DNA of 64,000 bases from Episyrphus balteatus (taxonomy: Eukaryota; Arthropoda; Insecta; Diptera; Syrphidae): positions 39,837,307 to 39,901,306 of the forward strand of contig NC_079136.1 of NCBI RefSeq assembly GCF_945859705.1, written 5' to 3'. Positions 11,507 through 22,156 of the stretch are shown here, in pieces. Each line of letters opens with the position of its first letter. Positions within the stretch are counted from its first letter, which is position 1. Made by a program: the position numbers and the translations under genes. The notes beneath the pieces were generated by a model that did no database searches, was not told the origin of the DNA, and saw only the letters and a list, made by a program, of their open reading frames with translations.

Positions 11507-12624
11507 CAGTGGCGTACGTTGATTCGTCGGGGCCCCGGGGCAAGACTAAATTTTGGGGCCCCTTTAATGCTTTAATATGTTCGTAATGCACTTTGCTATA
11601 CTTACATAAAACTTCAATCTTAAAAGAAGTAAATACTTGTACTAGGAGCCCCCAAAATTAAATATTTAGAGACCCCTAAAATAAATTTTTTTTTAGCTTA
11701 GAATTGGTAGTTCTTGGGGCCTCTGTTCTGAAGTAATGTGTACACATTTGATTTTCCATCATCAAACATAGTTTATTTCTTTTGGGGCCCCTGAAAAATT
11801 ATTTTTGGGGCCTCAAAATTAAGAGCTTAGAGGCCCCTAAAATATAATATAATTTTTTTGGAGCCAAGAATTAATAGGTATTGGGGCCTCTGTTCTGATG
11901 TAATATTCGGAATGCCACCAATAACTTAATGTTTTTATTTTGGGCCCTGATGTATTTATGTTGGGACCCCTAAATTGATATTTAATTTTCCATTTGATTG
12001 TTTTGAACCACTGAAGTAATAGCTTTTTAGTATCCTCAAATAATATTTGTCATGTCATTAGAAAATTTGATGAATATTTTTGGGCTCCTTAGTAATAGAT
12101 TTTGGGGCCCTCAAATTAATATTTGATTGGGGCTCCTAAAGTAATATTTAGTAATCCATCAACAAATATAATTTAATTTAAAAAACAATGCTTTTTAATT
12201 TTTTTTTTTTTTAAGTCCATTTAGGGCCCCTGCAGGACCCTGGCTTGAAGTTGTTTTTTGCTTTTTTGGGGCCCCTAATGTATTATTTGTGGTTGCAAAG
12301 ATTTTTCAAGTTATATTTTTTGGGATCCTAAGATAAAATTATAATTTTTCTTTTAAAAAAGCAGTTTATTTTTTTTGGGGCCCCTGGGGTAGCCTTTTTA
12401 TCAAATCAATATATATTTTGTGGCTGCCAATGAATTATACATTACACTGAATGACATAATTTGTCTCCCTTGTATCCGAAGTCATTCAAATACATTTTAA
12501 TTTACTTCGTTACTCAATTTATGCTAACAGTTTCCTTTTCTGCATTGTCTCCGGTGGGGGCCCTGAGTGCGGTCGGGGGCCCCGGTGCGTCGCCCCGCTT
12601 GCCCCAAGGGATTGTACGCCCCTG
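11507..12624. mobile_element. hAT-type element studded with GGGGCCCC motifs
   Basis: Left end CAGTGGCGTACGTTGATTC; reverse complement of the right end CAGGGGCGTACAATCCCTTG. Exact 8-bp duplication gaacgagg at 11499-11506 and 12625-12632. The body is 1118 bp, AT-rich, and interrupted every 40-80 bp or so by the palindrome GGGGCCCC or a variant, usually as ttttggggcccct. Examples are near 11551, 11784, 12105, 12221, 12277 and 12376. GC-rich clusters sit at both ends. No transposase frame: this is a non-autonomous element. The open frame starting at 12461 runs through its right end into the retrotransposon by chance. It sits inside endonuclease codons, and removing it restores the frame. Confidence 0.85.
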
Positions 12625-12632
12625 GAACGAGG

Positions 12633-13072
12633 TGAGTCTTTATTTGATTATATCATTGAAAATAACCTTACTCTTTGCAATAGAGGTACTACTCCAACAT
12701 TCAAGGAACTATGAAGGATGGGAGGATGTACTAGACATCACTATTACAAATAGCAACTTCAATTTGCAGGTTGAAAATTGGAGAGTATCCCCTTTAAAAT
12801 CCTTTTCAGACCATAGTTGGATTCTGTTCCAACTTAAGTTTGAAACCAAAATCCCACCCCCTTATAGAAATCCCAAAAGAACTGACTGGAAGAATTTCGG
12901 TCAAGTTTTTAGTGCAAAGTTACGCAATATACCCAATATAAATACAGATTCGGTGGATGATCTCGAATCAAAGGTAATGAACGAAGACCTGTCTAATCTG
13001 AGCAAAATTACTAGAACAATCTTCAACATCTGCCATAAACACAATTCTATAAACCCTATAAAGATTGCTTAA
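12633..13072 (+). pseudogene. Endonuclease C-terminal part and linker of the retrotransposon
   Basis: From 12633 one frame reads ESLFDYIIENNLTLCNRG then TTPTF, the typical NLxxxNxGxxPTF segment. After a small frameshift near 12690-12715 the next frame gives VLDITITNS, an NWRVSP-like stretch and SFSDHSWILF. The SDH histidine is a catalytic residue of this endonuclease family. The linker toward RT follows (RNPKRTDWKNFG). The frame ends at a stop at 13070-13072 after a second frameshift. The two shifts and loss of the 5' half mean no working endonuclease. Confidence 0.85.
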
Positions 13073-13971
13073 GAGTCTTCAAGCGTAGCATAGCAACAGC
13101 CAAAATGGAAAGCTGGGAGGAATACTGTCACTCCATAGAAGATATTAAGGATTCTGCCAGGCTTAGCAAGGTTTTATCGAGGGAACACTCAAATCCCTCG
13201 TTTCTTAAAAAGTCTGACGGATCCTGCACAATATCTCCAGCTGAATCCTTAGAATTATTAATGACTACTCATTTTCCGGGGTGCGTTGATAGCACCTCTG
13301 AAGTGAACATAAATCCCACTTTGCTATCAGTTACGACTGAGCAAGTAAACCCCTTGATAACAAGAGAAAATATAGCTTGGGCTATTAACACTTTCTCTCC
13401 GTACAAATCCCCAGGCCCTGATGGTATTCTGCCCATTATGCTGCAAAATCAGCAAGAGATAGCAGTTCCATGGCTTGAAAAAATCTTTAAAGGCTGCCTT
13501 CTTCTTAATCATGTGCCCAAGTCTTGGAGACAAGTTAGCGTGGTTTTCATACCCAAAGTGGGCAAAAGAGGACATGAATCCGCGAAGGATTTCCGGCCAA
13601 TAAGTTTAACATCTTTCTTACTAAAATCCTTAGAACGAATCTTAGAAACTCATATTAGTGACATTTTTAAAAGATGTCCTCTAGCCAGTTCGCAGCACGC
13701 TTATATGAGGGGCAAATCTACGGAAACAGCCCTCCATGAAGTCGTTCGAACAATTGAGAACTCGATACACTTTAAAGAATATACCCTAGCTACCTTCTTG
13801 GATGTAGAGGGAGCTTTTAACAATGTCCTAACCGAATCTATTCTCGAAGCCCTAGTGACTTTTGAAGTAGAAGACTATATCAGAAGTTGGATTATTTCAA
13901 TGCTAAAAGAGAGAAGAATTCAAGCAAGTTTAGGAAATTCAAACTGTTTTAAATGCGTTAATAGGGGTACG
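13039..13971 (+). pseudogene. Reverse transcriptase, N-terminal half (fingers and catalytic Asp)
   Basis: The frame opens after 13038 and continues through the ATG at 13105 to the insertion at 13972. It carries the RT landmarks of non-LTR elements in order: YKSPGPDGILP (about 13401-13433), WRQVSVVFIPKVGK, DFRPISLTSFLLKSLERILE, ASSQHAYMRGKSTETALHEV, and FLDVEGAFNN (about 13795-13824) with the first catalytic Asp. It ends in NRGTP, the first half of the GTPQGG motif. The other half lies 4 kb away at 17970, behind element X1. It is shifted relative to the upstream endonuclease frame, with the break between 13039 and 13072. Confidence 0.92.
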
Positions 13972-15406
13972 CCCAACTAACAATTTTACTTCCACAAGGT
14001 TAGGATCTTTAATTTCTTGCAGCTAATATCTCTACAGTGTTTGTATTTAGTTTGTGAATCGAAAATTCCAACTTCCGAGGCTTAACTTTCGTTAACCGCT
14101 TCCTAGAAACCTGTGCAAGTGGAATTTAAAAATTTCTACAAGCATTAATGAAAACATTTCGTTTAAATTTCAATATGGCCACATGAAATTCCATTGTAGA
14201 AGCACAAGAAGTAAAAGCCAATAACTGACTTCTTTTAAATGGCTTTGCAAAAGAAATTGTATTAGAACTGCTTACAAAATCTTTATGAATGCTATGTATA
14301 TTTTTTATCCAATTCGAAAATTATTAGACTCAAAAATTACTTAGGTAGGTTTTTTAGTATGGTAGAAGTACCTACAACTTATACAATTGCCTTTAATGCA
14401 TTTATTAATATAGTTCTATATTACCAAAATTATGTCAATAGTATATGAGTCGTGATATTCATTTAAAAAAAAAAATTACGTTGAATTTCAAATAAACCGC
14501 AGTTAAACGGTTTTGCCTTCTTAAACAAATATTCCACAAAATAAATGTGTTATAGTTACTCCATTCTAATATTTGAATTAAAAAATTGTTGAATCATTGT
14601 TTTTGATTGAAAATTATGTTTAATATCACTTTCAAATATAACGACTTACATAATTGTATGTTCTGCATCTCTGTGTGAGAAAAAAAGAAGTTCAATTTCC
14701 GGCACATGCGCGAAAAGCTTTTAGTTTTATATGTTTGCCTTAGCGAAGTTAGGGGATATTTATTTATATTTGTAGAAGTCCTTTAAGTACAAGCAAAACA
14801 TTGTAAAAAGCATTTAATTTTATAAGTTTGCCTAAGCGAAGTTAGGCTCCCTAATTTTATTTCTAGAAGCCCTGTGAAAGTGAGTACAAGCTAAATTTCT
14901 TAAACTGTCAGGCAAACTCATGAGAATAAGAAATATTTGGATAAGTGCCATTATGGTGACCATTTTTGGTTTTTTTTATTCATTGTTATAAAGAAATAAA
15001 TGAAAAAGTGAATCTTTTCATATCGGTAATTGGTTTAAAATAGTGATATTAAAAATGGTTTACTGACCAATTCAGAGTTCATATTCGGTGCAGGGAAATA
15101 ATTCCACGGGAATCTGCTCCACATGGGAATTTATTCCACCTCATGTGGGAATCTGTTCCACTTTTTGAAGTGGAATAAATTCCCTCCTCGAGTGAGAATT
15201 TATTACACTTTTTATTGGGAAATAAATTCACCTTCAAATTTGATGATTTATTCCTTGTCACTTTGGAGAATGATTCTACTTTATGTTTGTATTGTATGTG
15301 CAATCTGGAGAAAAGCTAGATTTTGCGGAAAAAGATAGTATCTTAAGGTACAAATATCGTATGTAATTTTGAATGAAAATTATAAGCTTAGTTGATTTTT
15401 CACCTT

Positions 15407-16098
15407 AGAAAATTGTTTCAAATAGTCAGAAATTTAGAAACCATTTTCATGCCTAGAAAAGTAGAGCTCTTTCCAATTCGATCTGGGAAAATAATATATA
15501 TTTCATAGCAAAACAATAGTTTACTGAAAAGAGGAAGAAGATTTCTTTCAAGTCTCATAGATTTCAGTTCGCGTGATTTGAATAAATATCTTACAAACAA
15601 AGCGGACAAATAATGAGAACTTAATGATCAAAAACATATCAATCCTTCTTGTAATAATTGGTTGAAAGCGAAGCGTAAAAAAATTTGCTCACATGAGAAT
15701 CTACTCAAATTTCACAACCGAAACGCGAAGCGGAAAAAATTTTGACCACGGGAGAAAATTGTTTCAAATAGTCAGAAATTTAGAAACCATTTTCATGCCT
15801 AGAAAAGTAGAGCTCTTTCCAATTCGATCTGGGAAAATAATATATATTTCATAGCAAAACAATAGTTTACTGAAAAGAGGAAGAAGATTTCTTTCAAGTC
15901 TCATAGATTTCAGTTCGCGTGATTTGAATAAATATCTTACAAACAAAGCGGACAAATAATGAGAACTTAATGATCAAAAACATATCAATCCTTCTTGTAA
16001 TAATTGGTTGAAAGCGAAGCGTAAAAAAATTTGCTCACATGAGAATCTACTCAAATTTCACAACCGAAACGCGAAGCGGAAAAAATTTTGACCACGGG
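15407..16098. repeat. Tandem duplication, two 346-bp units
   Basis: Units 15407-15752 and 15753-16098 appear identical by eye, from agaaaattgtttcaaatagt to ttttgaccacggg. The identity suggests a recent duplication or gene conversion. The paired 63-codon frames at 15418-15609 and 15764-15955 (minus) are the same sequence twice and look non-coding. Confidence 0.9.
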
Positions 16099-16375
16099 AG
16101 AATCAATTTTGAGGTGTGAAAATAAAAATTCGCGCGAATTTTTATTTTCACACCTCAAAATTCGCGCGAATTTTTATTTTCACACCTCAAAATTGATTCT
16201 CCCGTGGTCAAAATTTTTTCCGCTTTTATTTTCACACCTCAAAATTCGCGCGAATTTTTATTTTCACACCTCAAAATTGATTCTCCCGTGGTCAAAATTT
16301 TTTCCGCTTCGCGTTTCGGTTGTGAAATTTGAGTAGATTCTCATGTGAGCAAATTTTTTTCCGATTCGCGTTTGC
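16020..16375. repeat. Compound palindrome with attcgcgcgaat cores
   Basis: The arm gctcacatgagaatctactc...accacgggagaatc (from about 16030) is mirrored at 16195-16355, including cgcgaagcgg against ccgcttcgcg. Between them tttttattttcacacctcaa and its complement recur around the 12-bp palindrome attcgcgcgaat, giving several overlapping hairpins. It is non-coding and looks like the product of repeated inverted duplication. Confidence 0.8.
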
Positions 16376-17430
16376 CGGATTATATGACATATACAATATA
16401 CATAAATGTACATTTGTGTTTCTATTAAATATCAGTAGGTATGTTATTAAACACATACAAACTCAAATGTCCCGGCAAATTTATGTCCAAATGTCAAACT
16501 TTAATAAGACCAACTTGAGAGAAAACGTATTTTTTGAAGAATTGGAATTATATAAACATTTGTGAATATTTCAGTTGAAGGAAAAACTATTTAATCGTTT
16601 GTTTTGAAAAAGAATACAACGTCGTTTTTTTAAAATAAAATATTTTGGTAAAACTAAACCTTCTATTTCCGTATACATAAAGTATTGATTAACATGAATT
16701 CAAATATGGCTCTCAAAATATTCAGAAATTTATCTATTTTTCAGATTTTTGGTGGGTAATAATTCCACAAAAAAATAGGTGTAATAAATTCCCTTATACG
16801 GTGAGAATTTATTCCACTTCAAAAAGTGTATTAGATTCCCACTTGAAGTGGAATAAATTCCCATGTGGAGCAGATTCCCGTGGAATTATTTCCCTGCACC
16901 TCATATTCAAGTAAGTGGAGAAGAAAGGAAAACAAGATTTTAATCTTCTCCACTTATTTAAATATAAAATAGTGATGGACATTTTAGATTTTTTATCTAA
17001 GTTCAAAACAAAGTTAATTCTCTAATTTTTAAGAAAAAGCTAAAAGCCCAAAAAAATTAAAGATTTTTTTTTTCTACTTCGGAAAAATGGGGCTTGACGG
17101 CATCCGGGTGAAACCTCTAAAGTCTAAAAAAACCGAATTTTTCAGATATTCCAGAAAAAATTGTTCTTGAGTAACAAGTTATTCTCTTTCATCTTCTCAA
17201 TAATGACATGGTTTGACAATCAGTATATAATATTATTTAGTCTTTATTAAATAATTTTTTACAAGATAAAAAAAAAACAGAAAATAACCAAAAATAATAA
17301 CTTAAAAAAAAAAAAACACAAATGGTCACCATATTCTTTAAGATAGTGCAACTCATCAGGAAGTTTAATCGAAGCCCTTAGGAAGCTCTGGTTTCAACTG
17401 GTCCAAATTTGAAACTCTTTTATTATATAC

Positions 17431-17497
17431 CCGAGTAGCTCGATGGGTAAGGTACCGGACTATCAATCAGGATGTACGTGGTTCAAATCCAGCAAAA
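17431..17497 (+). other. tRNA-like segment in X1 (possible SINE head or pol III promoter)
   Basis: The stretch gagtagctcgatgggtaagg matches an A box with D-loop. It is followed by ccggaCTATCAAtcagg, a 7-nt anticodon-like loop (anticodon ATC, T33 present), and ggttcaaatcc, a close B box. The anticodon stem has one mismatch and the acceptor stem is poor. The same segment is in X2 at 51735-51797, so it belongs to family X or to a SINE fixed in it before copying. It is not a working tRNA gene. Confidence 0.55.
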
Positions 17498-17967
17498 TGC
17501 GTCAAGTAAGTAAGAAGTTTTTTTTCAATATAATTGTGTTTGGAAATTTAATTTCAGAAGCAAACTTGTCTGGATCGAAAACAAAGAAGAAAATGAAAAA
17601 ATAAAATGTAATAGGTACACAAAAAAAAAAATAAAAATGAAAAAAAAAAAAAAAATTTTTTTTTCTTTATTCTATTTGGGATATACCTCTTTTAGACTTT
17701 CACAATCCTTCGACAAGTCTGCTCAGAACTTCTAAAATAAAAGCCTGCAACAATAATACACATTTTCAAATTTCAAATGTTGGTTGTTTCTATAAGGCAT
17801 TAAAGACATGTTATGAGTCTCTCCAATCAACTTGCATATGACTCTTCTAAGGCCTATCAAGCTTCTCGGGTGGGCCAGATGGGCTTCTCTATGGTCGTAT
17901 ACAAGCAATATTTCTAAAATCGAAACAGCTTCGTTAGACCCTTGTGGAAGTAAAATTGTTAGTTGGG

Positions 17968-18040
17968 CGCCTCAGGGTGGCGTTCTTTCCCCCCTTTTAT
18001 GGCTCCTTGTCATGAACAATATCCTCGTGAAGCTTGAGAG
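17968..18040 (+). pseudogene. Reverse transcriptase fragment, APQGGVLSPLLW motif
   Basis: From 17970 the frame reads PQGGVLSPLLW, the motif after GTP in non-LTR RTs, then LLVMNNILVKLE. The first 2 bp are the right duplication of X1. The last 8 bp (cttgagag, 18033-18040) are the left duplication of hAT-1. Only about 70 bp of retrotransposon lie between the two insertions. Confidence 0.9.
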
Positions 18041-19959
18041 CAGGGGCGTATACAGGTTTGCTTCTTGGGAGGGGTCATGCCAATTTTTTTTTTTTTTTCA
18101 AAAGTTTTGATAGCAGGCATAAACCTGAAAATGGGCTTTTTGAATTATTAAACATTAAAATTTGTGCGTCTTGCATTTCGAATCGAAAAGTTCCGAATGT
18201 AGTTCTAAAAATAACCAAACAAAAACGGTATGAGATTCGTTTAAGTTTAGCGTTAAGCCTTAAAGCCTAGAACGCTGCTGATGTAAAACGAAATTTTTCG
18301 TCGGTCTCCACGAGGACAACGAAATGCTTGCGAAATCTGGACCGAAAAATACTCAAAAATTGCAAAACATAAATGAAAAAAAAAGCAAACACGCATCGCA
18401 GAAAGACATGCAATGACAAAATGAACAACAAAAACAAACAAAAAACTCAAAATGTCATTTTTCCACACACAATGAATGTCCCCGGCAATTGTTTGTGTGC
18501 GAAAAAGAAGTTTAGACTTTCAATTTCGTTGTGCCGAACAGCGTACTACAGAACGAAAAGTTGAACGAAATTTTTGGTTTACCATTTCGTTGTTTCATTT
18601 TTGTATGGGATTTTTCGTTTCTTATCAGCAGCGTACTAGGCTTTAATTTTGACCAATTGAGGCTATCCTCTCCTAAAAATAAAATGTACTGTACGAGTAC
18701 TTCGATTGAATAATTTGCCTTAAAACAACTGTTCATTGTTTTCCGCTAGCCCAGAAAGTTAATATAAAAATCGTTTTTACTTAATAACAGTTTTAACTTT
18801 TGAATTAAAAGCCTTCCTAACCTCAGGCAAACGAATCGCAAAGTTTTGTAAAAAAAATTGCATTGAAAATATAATTTTTTTTTAAATTTTGTTTTAAAAT
18901 TGTATGGGAATTTAAAATACCTCTATTAAAATAGTACAAAAAAAAATAATTTTGGCGAAATTTTGGAATTCGTCCGTTTTCAGGTATTAATCAGCGGTTT
19001 ACAATATAAAAAACATTCAGTTGTATTTATTAGATTAAGCCCTGCTTTTTCAATCGTCAGATAGACTATCAGAAGAATAAATGTCACTATAAAAAAAAAC
19101 TCTTATTCATAGGAATAAGCTCTAACTTAGGTTTATCTGACTATTCAAAAAATTAGCCCTAAGTGATATTTAATAATAATATTTAAATTGCCTTAGATAA
19201 GGTTGCTTACATTGCTTCTATAATTGGCTGGCCATTGATGATTAACAAATCGATAGTTGTTTCAAAAAATGCAACAGATCTAGCAAATTTAGTATGTACA
19301 AAATACTGTTATATTCTGTAAGCAAACAAAATTCACCAAATTTTATCAGACGAATGTATTGAACTGGAACATTGCAAAAAACTAAAAAGATTTGAGAAAT
19401 GATATCCTTCTTTAACATTTTGCCGATGACGAATTTTATCAACAGAATTGACCTCCACACAGCAAGGCCACAGAAAGCTTCCCTATTTAAAACATATTTT
19501 ATTCACTTCATCATATAAAAAAATAGAAGATATGGCTGCTTCTTTTATTTGCTGGTAAGCAGTGTCTTGCCCTTAAGATATTATTTTTGTGTACCTACTA
19601 GATTCAATTTCTTTTAAAAAGCTTTGAATATAATACTTATCCGGATTTTGTTTCCATACAAAACTCTACAGCTCAACTAATATTATCGAACGAATCAAAA
19701 TAATCCTAATCCAGCATAGCGTTCGCTAAAAATATGACCATATCCCCAAAATATGGTAAAATAGTTTGTTTGAATACCAAACATTTTTGTTACTTTTAAT
19801 TTTCGTTCATGTTCTAAAACTTCAACATTTTGAAAATAATCTTACTCAAGAGATTTCAGTATCACATAACAAATTCTTTTTTAAGTTCTGAGTTCTTGGG
19901 GGGGGGGGGGGGGGGGGGGGTCATGACCCCGTGACCCCCCCCCCTTGTATACGCCGTTG
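18041..19959. mobile_element. hAT-1, 1919 bp, CAGGGGCGTATACA ends
   Basis: Left end CAGGGGCGTATACA, right end (complement) CAACGGCGTATACA. Exact 8-bp duplication cttgagag at 18033-18040 and 19960-19967, fitting the nTnnnnAn hAT preference. Inside each end sits a ggggtcatg motif; the right end adds a tcatgaccccgtgacccc hairpin. A run of 23 Gs lies at 19898-19920. It carries a TTAA-flanked MITE at 18264-18642. No transposase, so it is non-autonomous. Its sister copy is hAT-2 at 20541. Removing it rejoins the codons between LVKLER and SGVKAVAYADD. Confidence 0.93.
18264..18642. mobile_element. TTAA-flanked MITE inside hAT-1
   Basis: Inverted ends AGCCTAGAACGCTGCTGAT and (complement of right) AGCCTAGTACGCTGCTGAT, bounded by TTAA at 18260-18263 and 18643-18646. 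TTAA targets are typical of piggyBac and Kolobok elements. Length 379 bp, with cgaaatttttcg-type inner repeats and no coding. The same MITE sits at the same place in hAT-2, so it arrived before the hAT was copied. Confidence 0.78.
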
Positions 19960-20540
19960 CTTGAGAGAAGTGGAGTGAAGGCAGTGGCATATGCGGATGA
20001 TCTGGTTGTACTTGTATCTGGAAAGTTTTTACCTGTGATCAGTGAAATGACTGACACGGCTTTGAGAAAAGTTAGCAACTGGGCTACAAGCTGTGGCCTA
20101 GGAGTTAATCAAAGTAAAACGGAACTGATGCTTTTTACAACTAAAACCAAAATCCCTGTCTTCCCTCTACCTCAGCTCAACGGCCAAATCTTATCACTTT
20201 CCTCTAGCGCCAAATATTTAGGTGTAATTTTGGACACTAAACTGAGCTGGAAGCTTAATATAGAAGAGCGGGTTAGAAAGGCGAGCATTGCTTTCTATGC
20301 CTGCAGTAAAACCTTTGGGAAAAAATGGGGTCTTAAATCAAAAATGATTCTATGGACTTACACAGCGGTTGTACGACCCATTCTTACCTACGGCGCCATT
20401 GTTTGGTGGCCTGCACTTAGTAAAGCTTATAACACCAACAAACTTAAGAAAATCCAGAGAACAGCAAGCGTAGGGACGACTGGAGCCCTCCGGTCGTACC
20501 CCACGGAGGCTCTAAACGTTCTCTTGCACCTCTTACCCAT
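19960..20540 (+). pseudogene. Reverse transcriptase palm (YADD) and thumb
   Basis: The frame gives AVAYADDLVVLVSG with the YADD catalytic motif at about 19983-20003. Then come WATSCGLGVNQSKTELMLF, AKYLGVILDTKLSW and the thumb-like YTAVVRPILTYGAIVWWPAL, ending in LHLLPI at the next insertion. It starts with the right duplication of hAT-1 and ends with the left duplication of hAT-2 (ttacccat, 20533-20540). This piece has no stop; the open frame runs past 20540 into hAT-2 by chance, so the trailing residues are not part of the enzyme. Confidence 0.93.
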
Positions 20541-20768
20541 CAGGGGCGTATACAGGTTTGCTTCTTGGGGGGGGTCATGCCAATTTTTTTTTTTTTTTTT
20601 TTTCAAAAGTTTTGATATCAGGCATAAACCTGAAAATGGGCTTTTTGAATTATTAAACATTAAAATTTGTGCGTCTTGCATTTCGAATCGAAAAGTTCCG
20701 AATGTAGTTCTAAAAATAACCAAACAAAAACGGTATGAGATTCGTTTAAGTTTAGCGTTAAGCCTTAA

Positions 20769-21151
20769 AGCCTAGAACGCTGCTGATGTAAAACGAAATT
20801 TTTCGTCGGTCTCCACGAGGACAACGAAATGCTTGCGAAATCTGGACCGAAAAATACTCAAAAATTGCAAAACATAAATGAAAAAAAAGCAAACACGCAT
20901 CGCAGAAAGACACGCAATGACAAAATGAACAACAAAAACAAACAAAAAAAATCAAAATGTCATTTTTCCACACACAATGAATGTCCCCGGCAATTGTTTG
21001 TGTGCGAAAAAGAAGTTTAGACTTTCAATTTCGTTGTGCCGAACAGCGTAGGTACTACAGAACGAAAAGTTGAACGAAATTTTTGGTTTACCATTTCGTT
21101 GTTTCATTTTTGTATGGGATTTTTCGTTTCTTACCAGCAGCGTACTAGGCT
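20769..21151. mobile_element. TTAA-flanked MITE inside hAT-2
   Basis: This is the same element as 18264-18642, at the matching place, bounded by TTAA at 20765-20768 and 21152-21155. It differs by a few bases and an extra aggt near 21050. It is inherited with the hAT, not an independent insertion. Confidence 0.75.
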
Positions 21152-22156
21152 TTAACTTTGACCAATTGAGGCTATCCTCTCCTAAAAATAAAATTTACTG
21201 TACGAGTACTTCGATTGAATAATTTGCCTTAAAACAACTGTTCATTGTTTTCCGCTAGCCCAGAAAGTTAAAATAAAAATCGTTTTTACTTAATAACAGT
21301 TTTAACTTTTGAATTAAAAGTCTTCCTAACCTCAGGCAAACGAATCGCAAAGTTTTGTAAAAAAAATTGCATTTGAAAATATAATTTTTTTAAAATTTTG
21401 TTTTAAAATTGAATGGGAATTTAAAATACCTCTATTAAAATAGTAAAGACAAAAAAAATTATTTTGGCGATATTTTCGAATTCGTCCGTTTTCAGGTATT
21501 AATCAGCGGTTTACAATATAAAAAACATTCAGTTGTATTTATTAGATTAAGCCCTGCTTTTTCAATCGTCAGATAGACTATCAGAAGAATAAATATCACT
21601 CTAAAAAAAAAACTTTTATTCCTAGGAATAAGCTCTAACTAAGGTTTATCTAACTATTCAAAAAATTAGCCCCAAGTGATATTTAATAATAATATTTAAA
21701 TTGCCTTAGATAATGTTGCTTACATTGCTTCTATAATTGGCTGGCCATTGATGATTAACAAATCGATAGTTGTTTCAAAAAATGCAACAGATCTAGCAAA
21801 TTTAGTATGTACAAAATACTGTTATATTCTGTAAGCAAACAAAATTCACCAAATTTTATCAGACGAATGTATTGAACTGGAACATTGCAAAAAACTAAAA
21901 AGATTTGAGAAATGATATCCTTCTTTAACATTTTGCCGATGACGAATTTTATCAACAGAATTGACCTCCACACAGCAAGGCCACAGAAAGCTTCCCTATT
22001 TAAAACATATTTTATTCACTTCATCATATAAAAAAATAGAAGAAATGGCTGCTTCTTTTATTTGCTGGTAAGCAGTGTCTTGCCCTTAAGATATTATTTT
22101 TGTGTACCTACCAGATTCAATTTCTTTTAAAAAGCTTTGAATATAATAGGTACGTA

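Larger units (their letters stand above)
15087..16900. mobile_element. Long-TIR element with 8-bp duplication, nested in X1
   Basis: Absent from X2, where the empty site reads cggagttcatattcaagtaa. The ends start GGTGCAGGGAAATAATTCCA and mirror each other with gaps over about 100 bp (15087-15200 against 16745-16900), rich in ggaataaattccc-type palindromes. Exact 8-bp duplication tcatattc at 15079-15086 and 16901-16908. Length 1814 bp. The ends do not begin CAG as in hATs. The GG start with an 8-bp duplication would also suit Merlin-type elements, but without a transposase this stays open. Short open frames inside are duplicates of one another and not convincing genes. Confidence 0.85.
13972..17967. 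mobile_element. Family X element, copy X1 (28-bp TIR, 2-bp target duplication)
   Basis: Both ends carry the 28-bp inverted repeat beginning CCCAACTAACAATTTTACTT. It is flanked by CG at 13970-13971 and 17968-17969; removing the element and one CG restores the RT codons for GTPQGG. X2 at 48781-52257 has the same ends and a GA duplication. X1 is 3996 bp, but 2174 bp without its own nested insertion (15087-16900), close to X2's 2111 bp without element Y. No transposase frame. Internal marks include two related tttgcctwagcgaagttagg blocks (about 14734 and 14825) and a tRNA-like segment at 17431. The superfamily is uncertain: the 2-bp non-TA duplication does not fit typical mariner or hAT. Confidence 0.88.

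Noticed and set aside
5168..11591. Long minus-strand frames (up to 972 codons) with DAFQTRFGRVS-type repeats
   Set aside because: They are the translation of the 11-bp satellite in all three frames. Start and stop positions follow satellite edges and variants, and the two longest include the N gap. No evidence of a gene.
12461..12632. N-terminal extension of the frame starting at 12461 as a protein start
   Set aside because: It lies in the right end of a hAT element; the exact 8-bp duplication shows the join is an insertion junction.
17431..17497. Functional tRNA gene
   Set aside because: A and B boxes are present but the stems do not pair well, and an identical copy sits inside another transposon copy.
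20541..20775. C-terminal tail of the RT frame beyond 20540
   Set aside because: Reads through the hAT-2 end by chance; the true continuation is at 24591.
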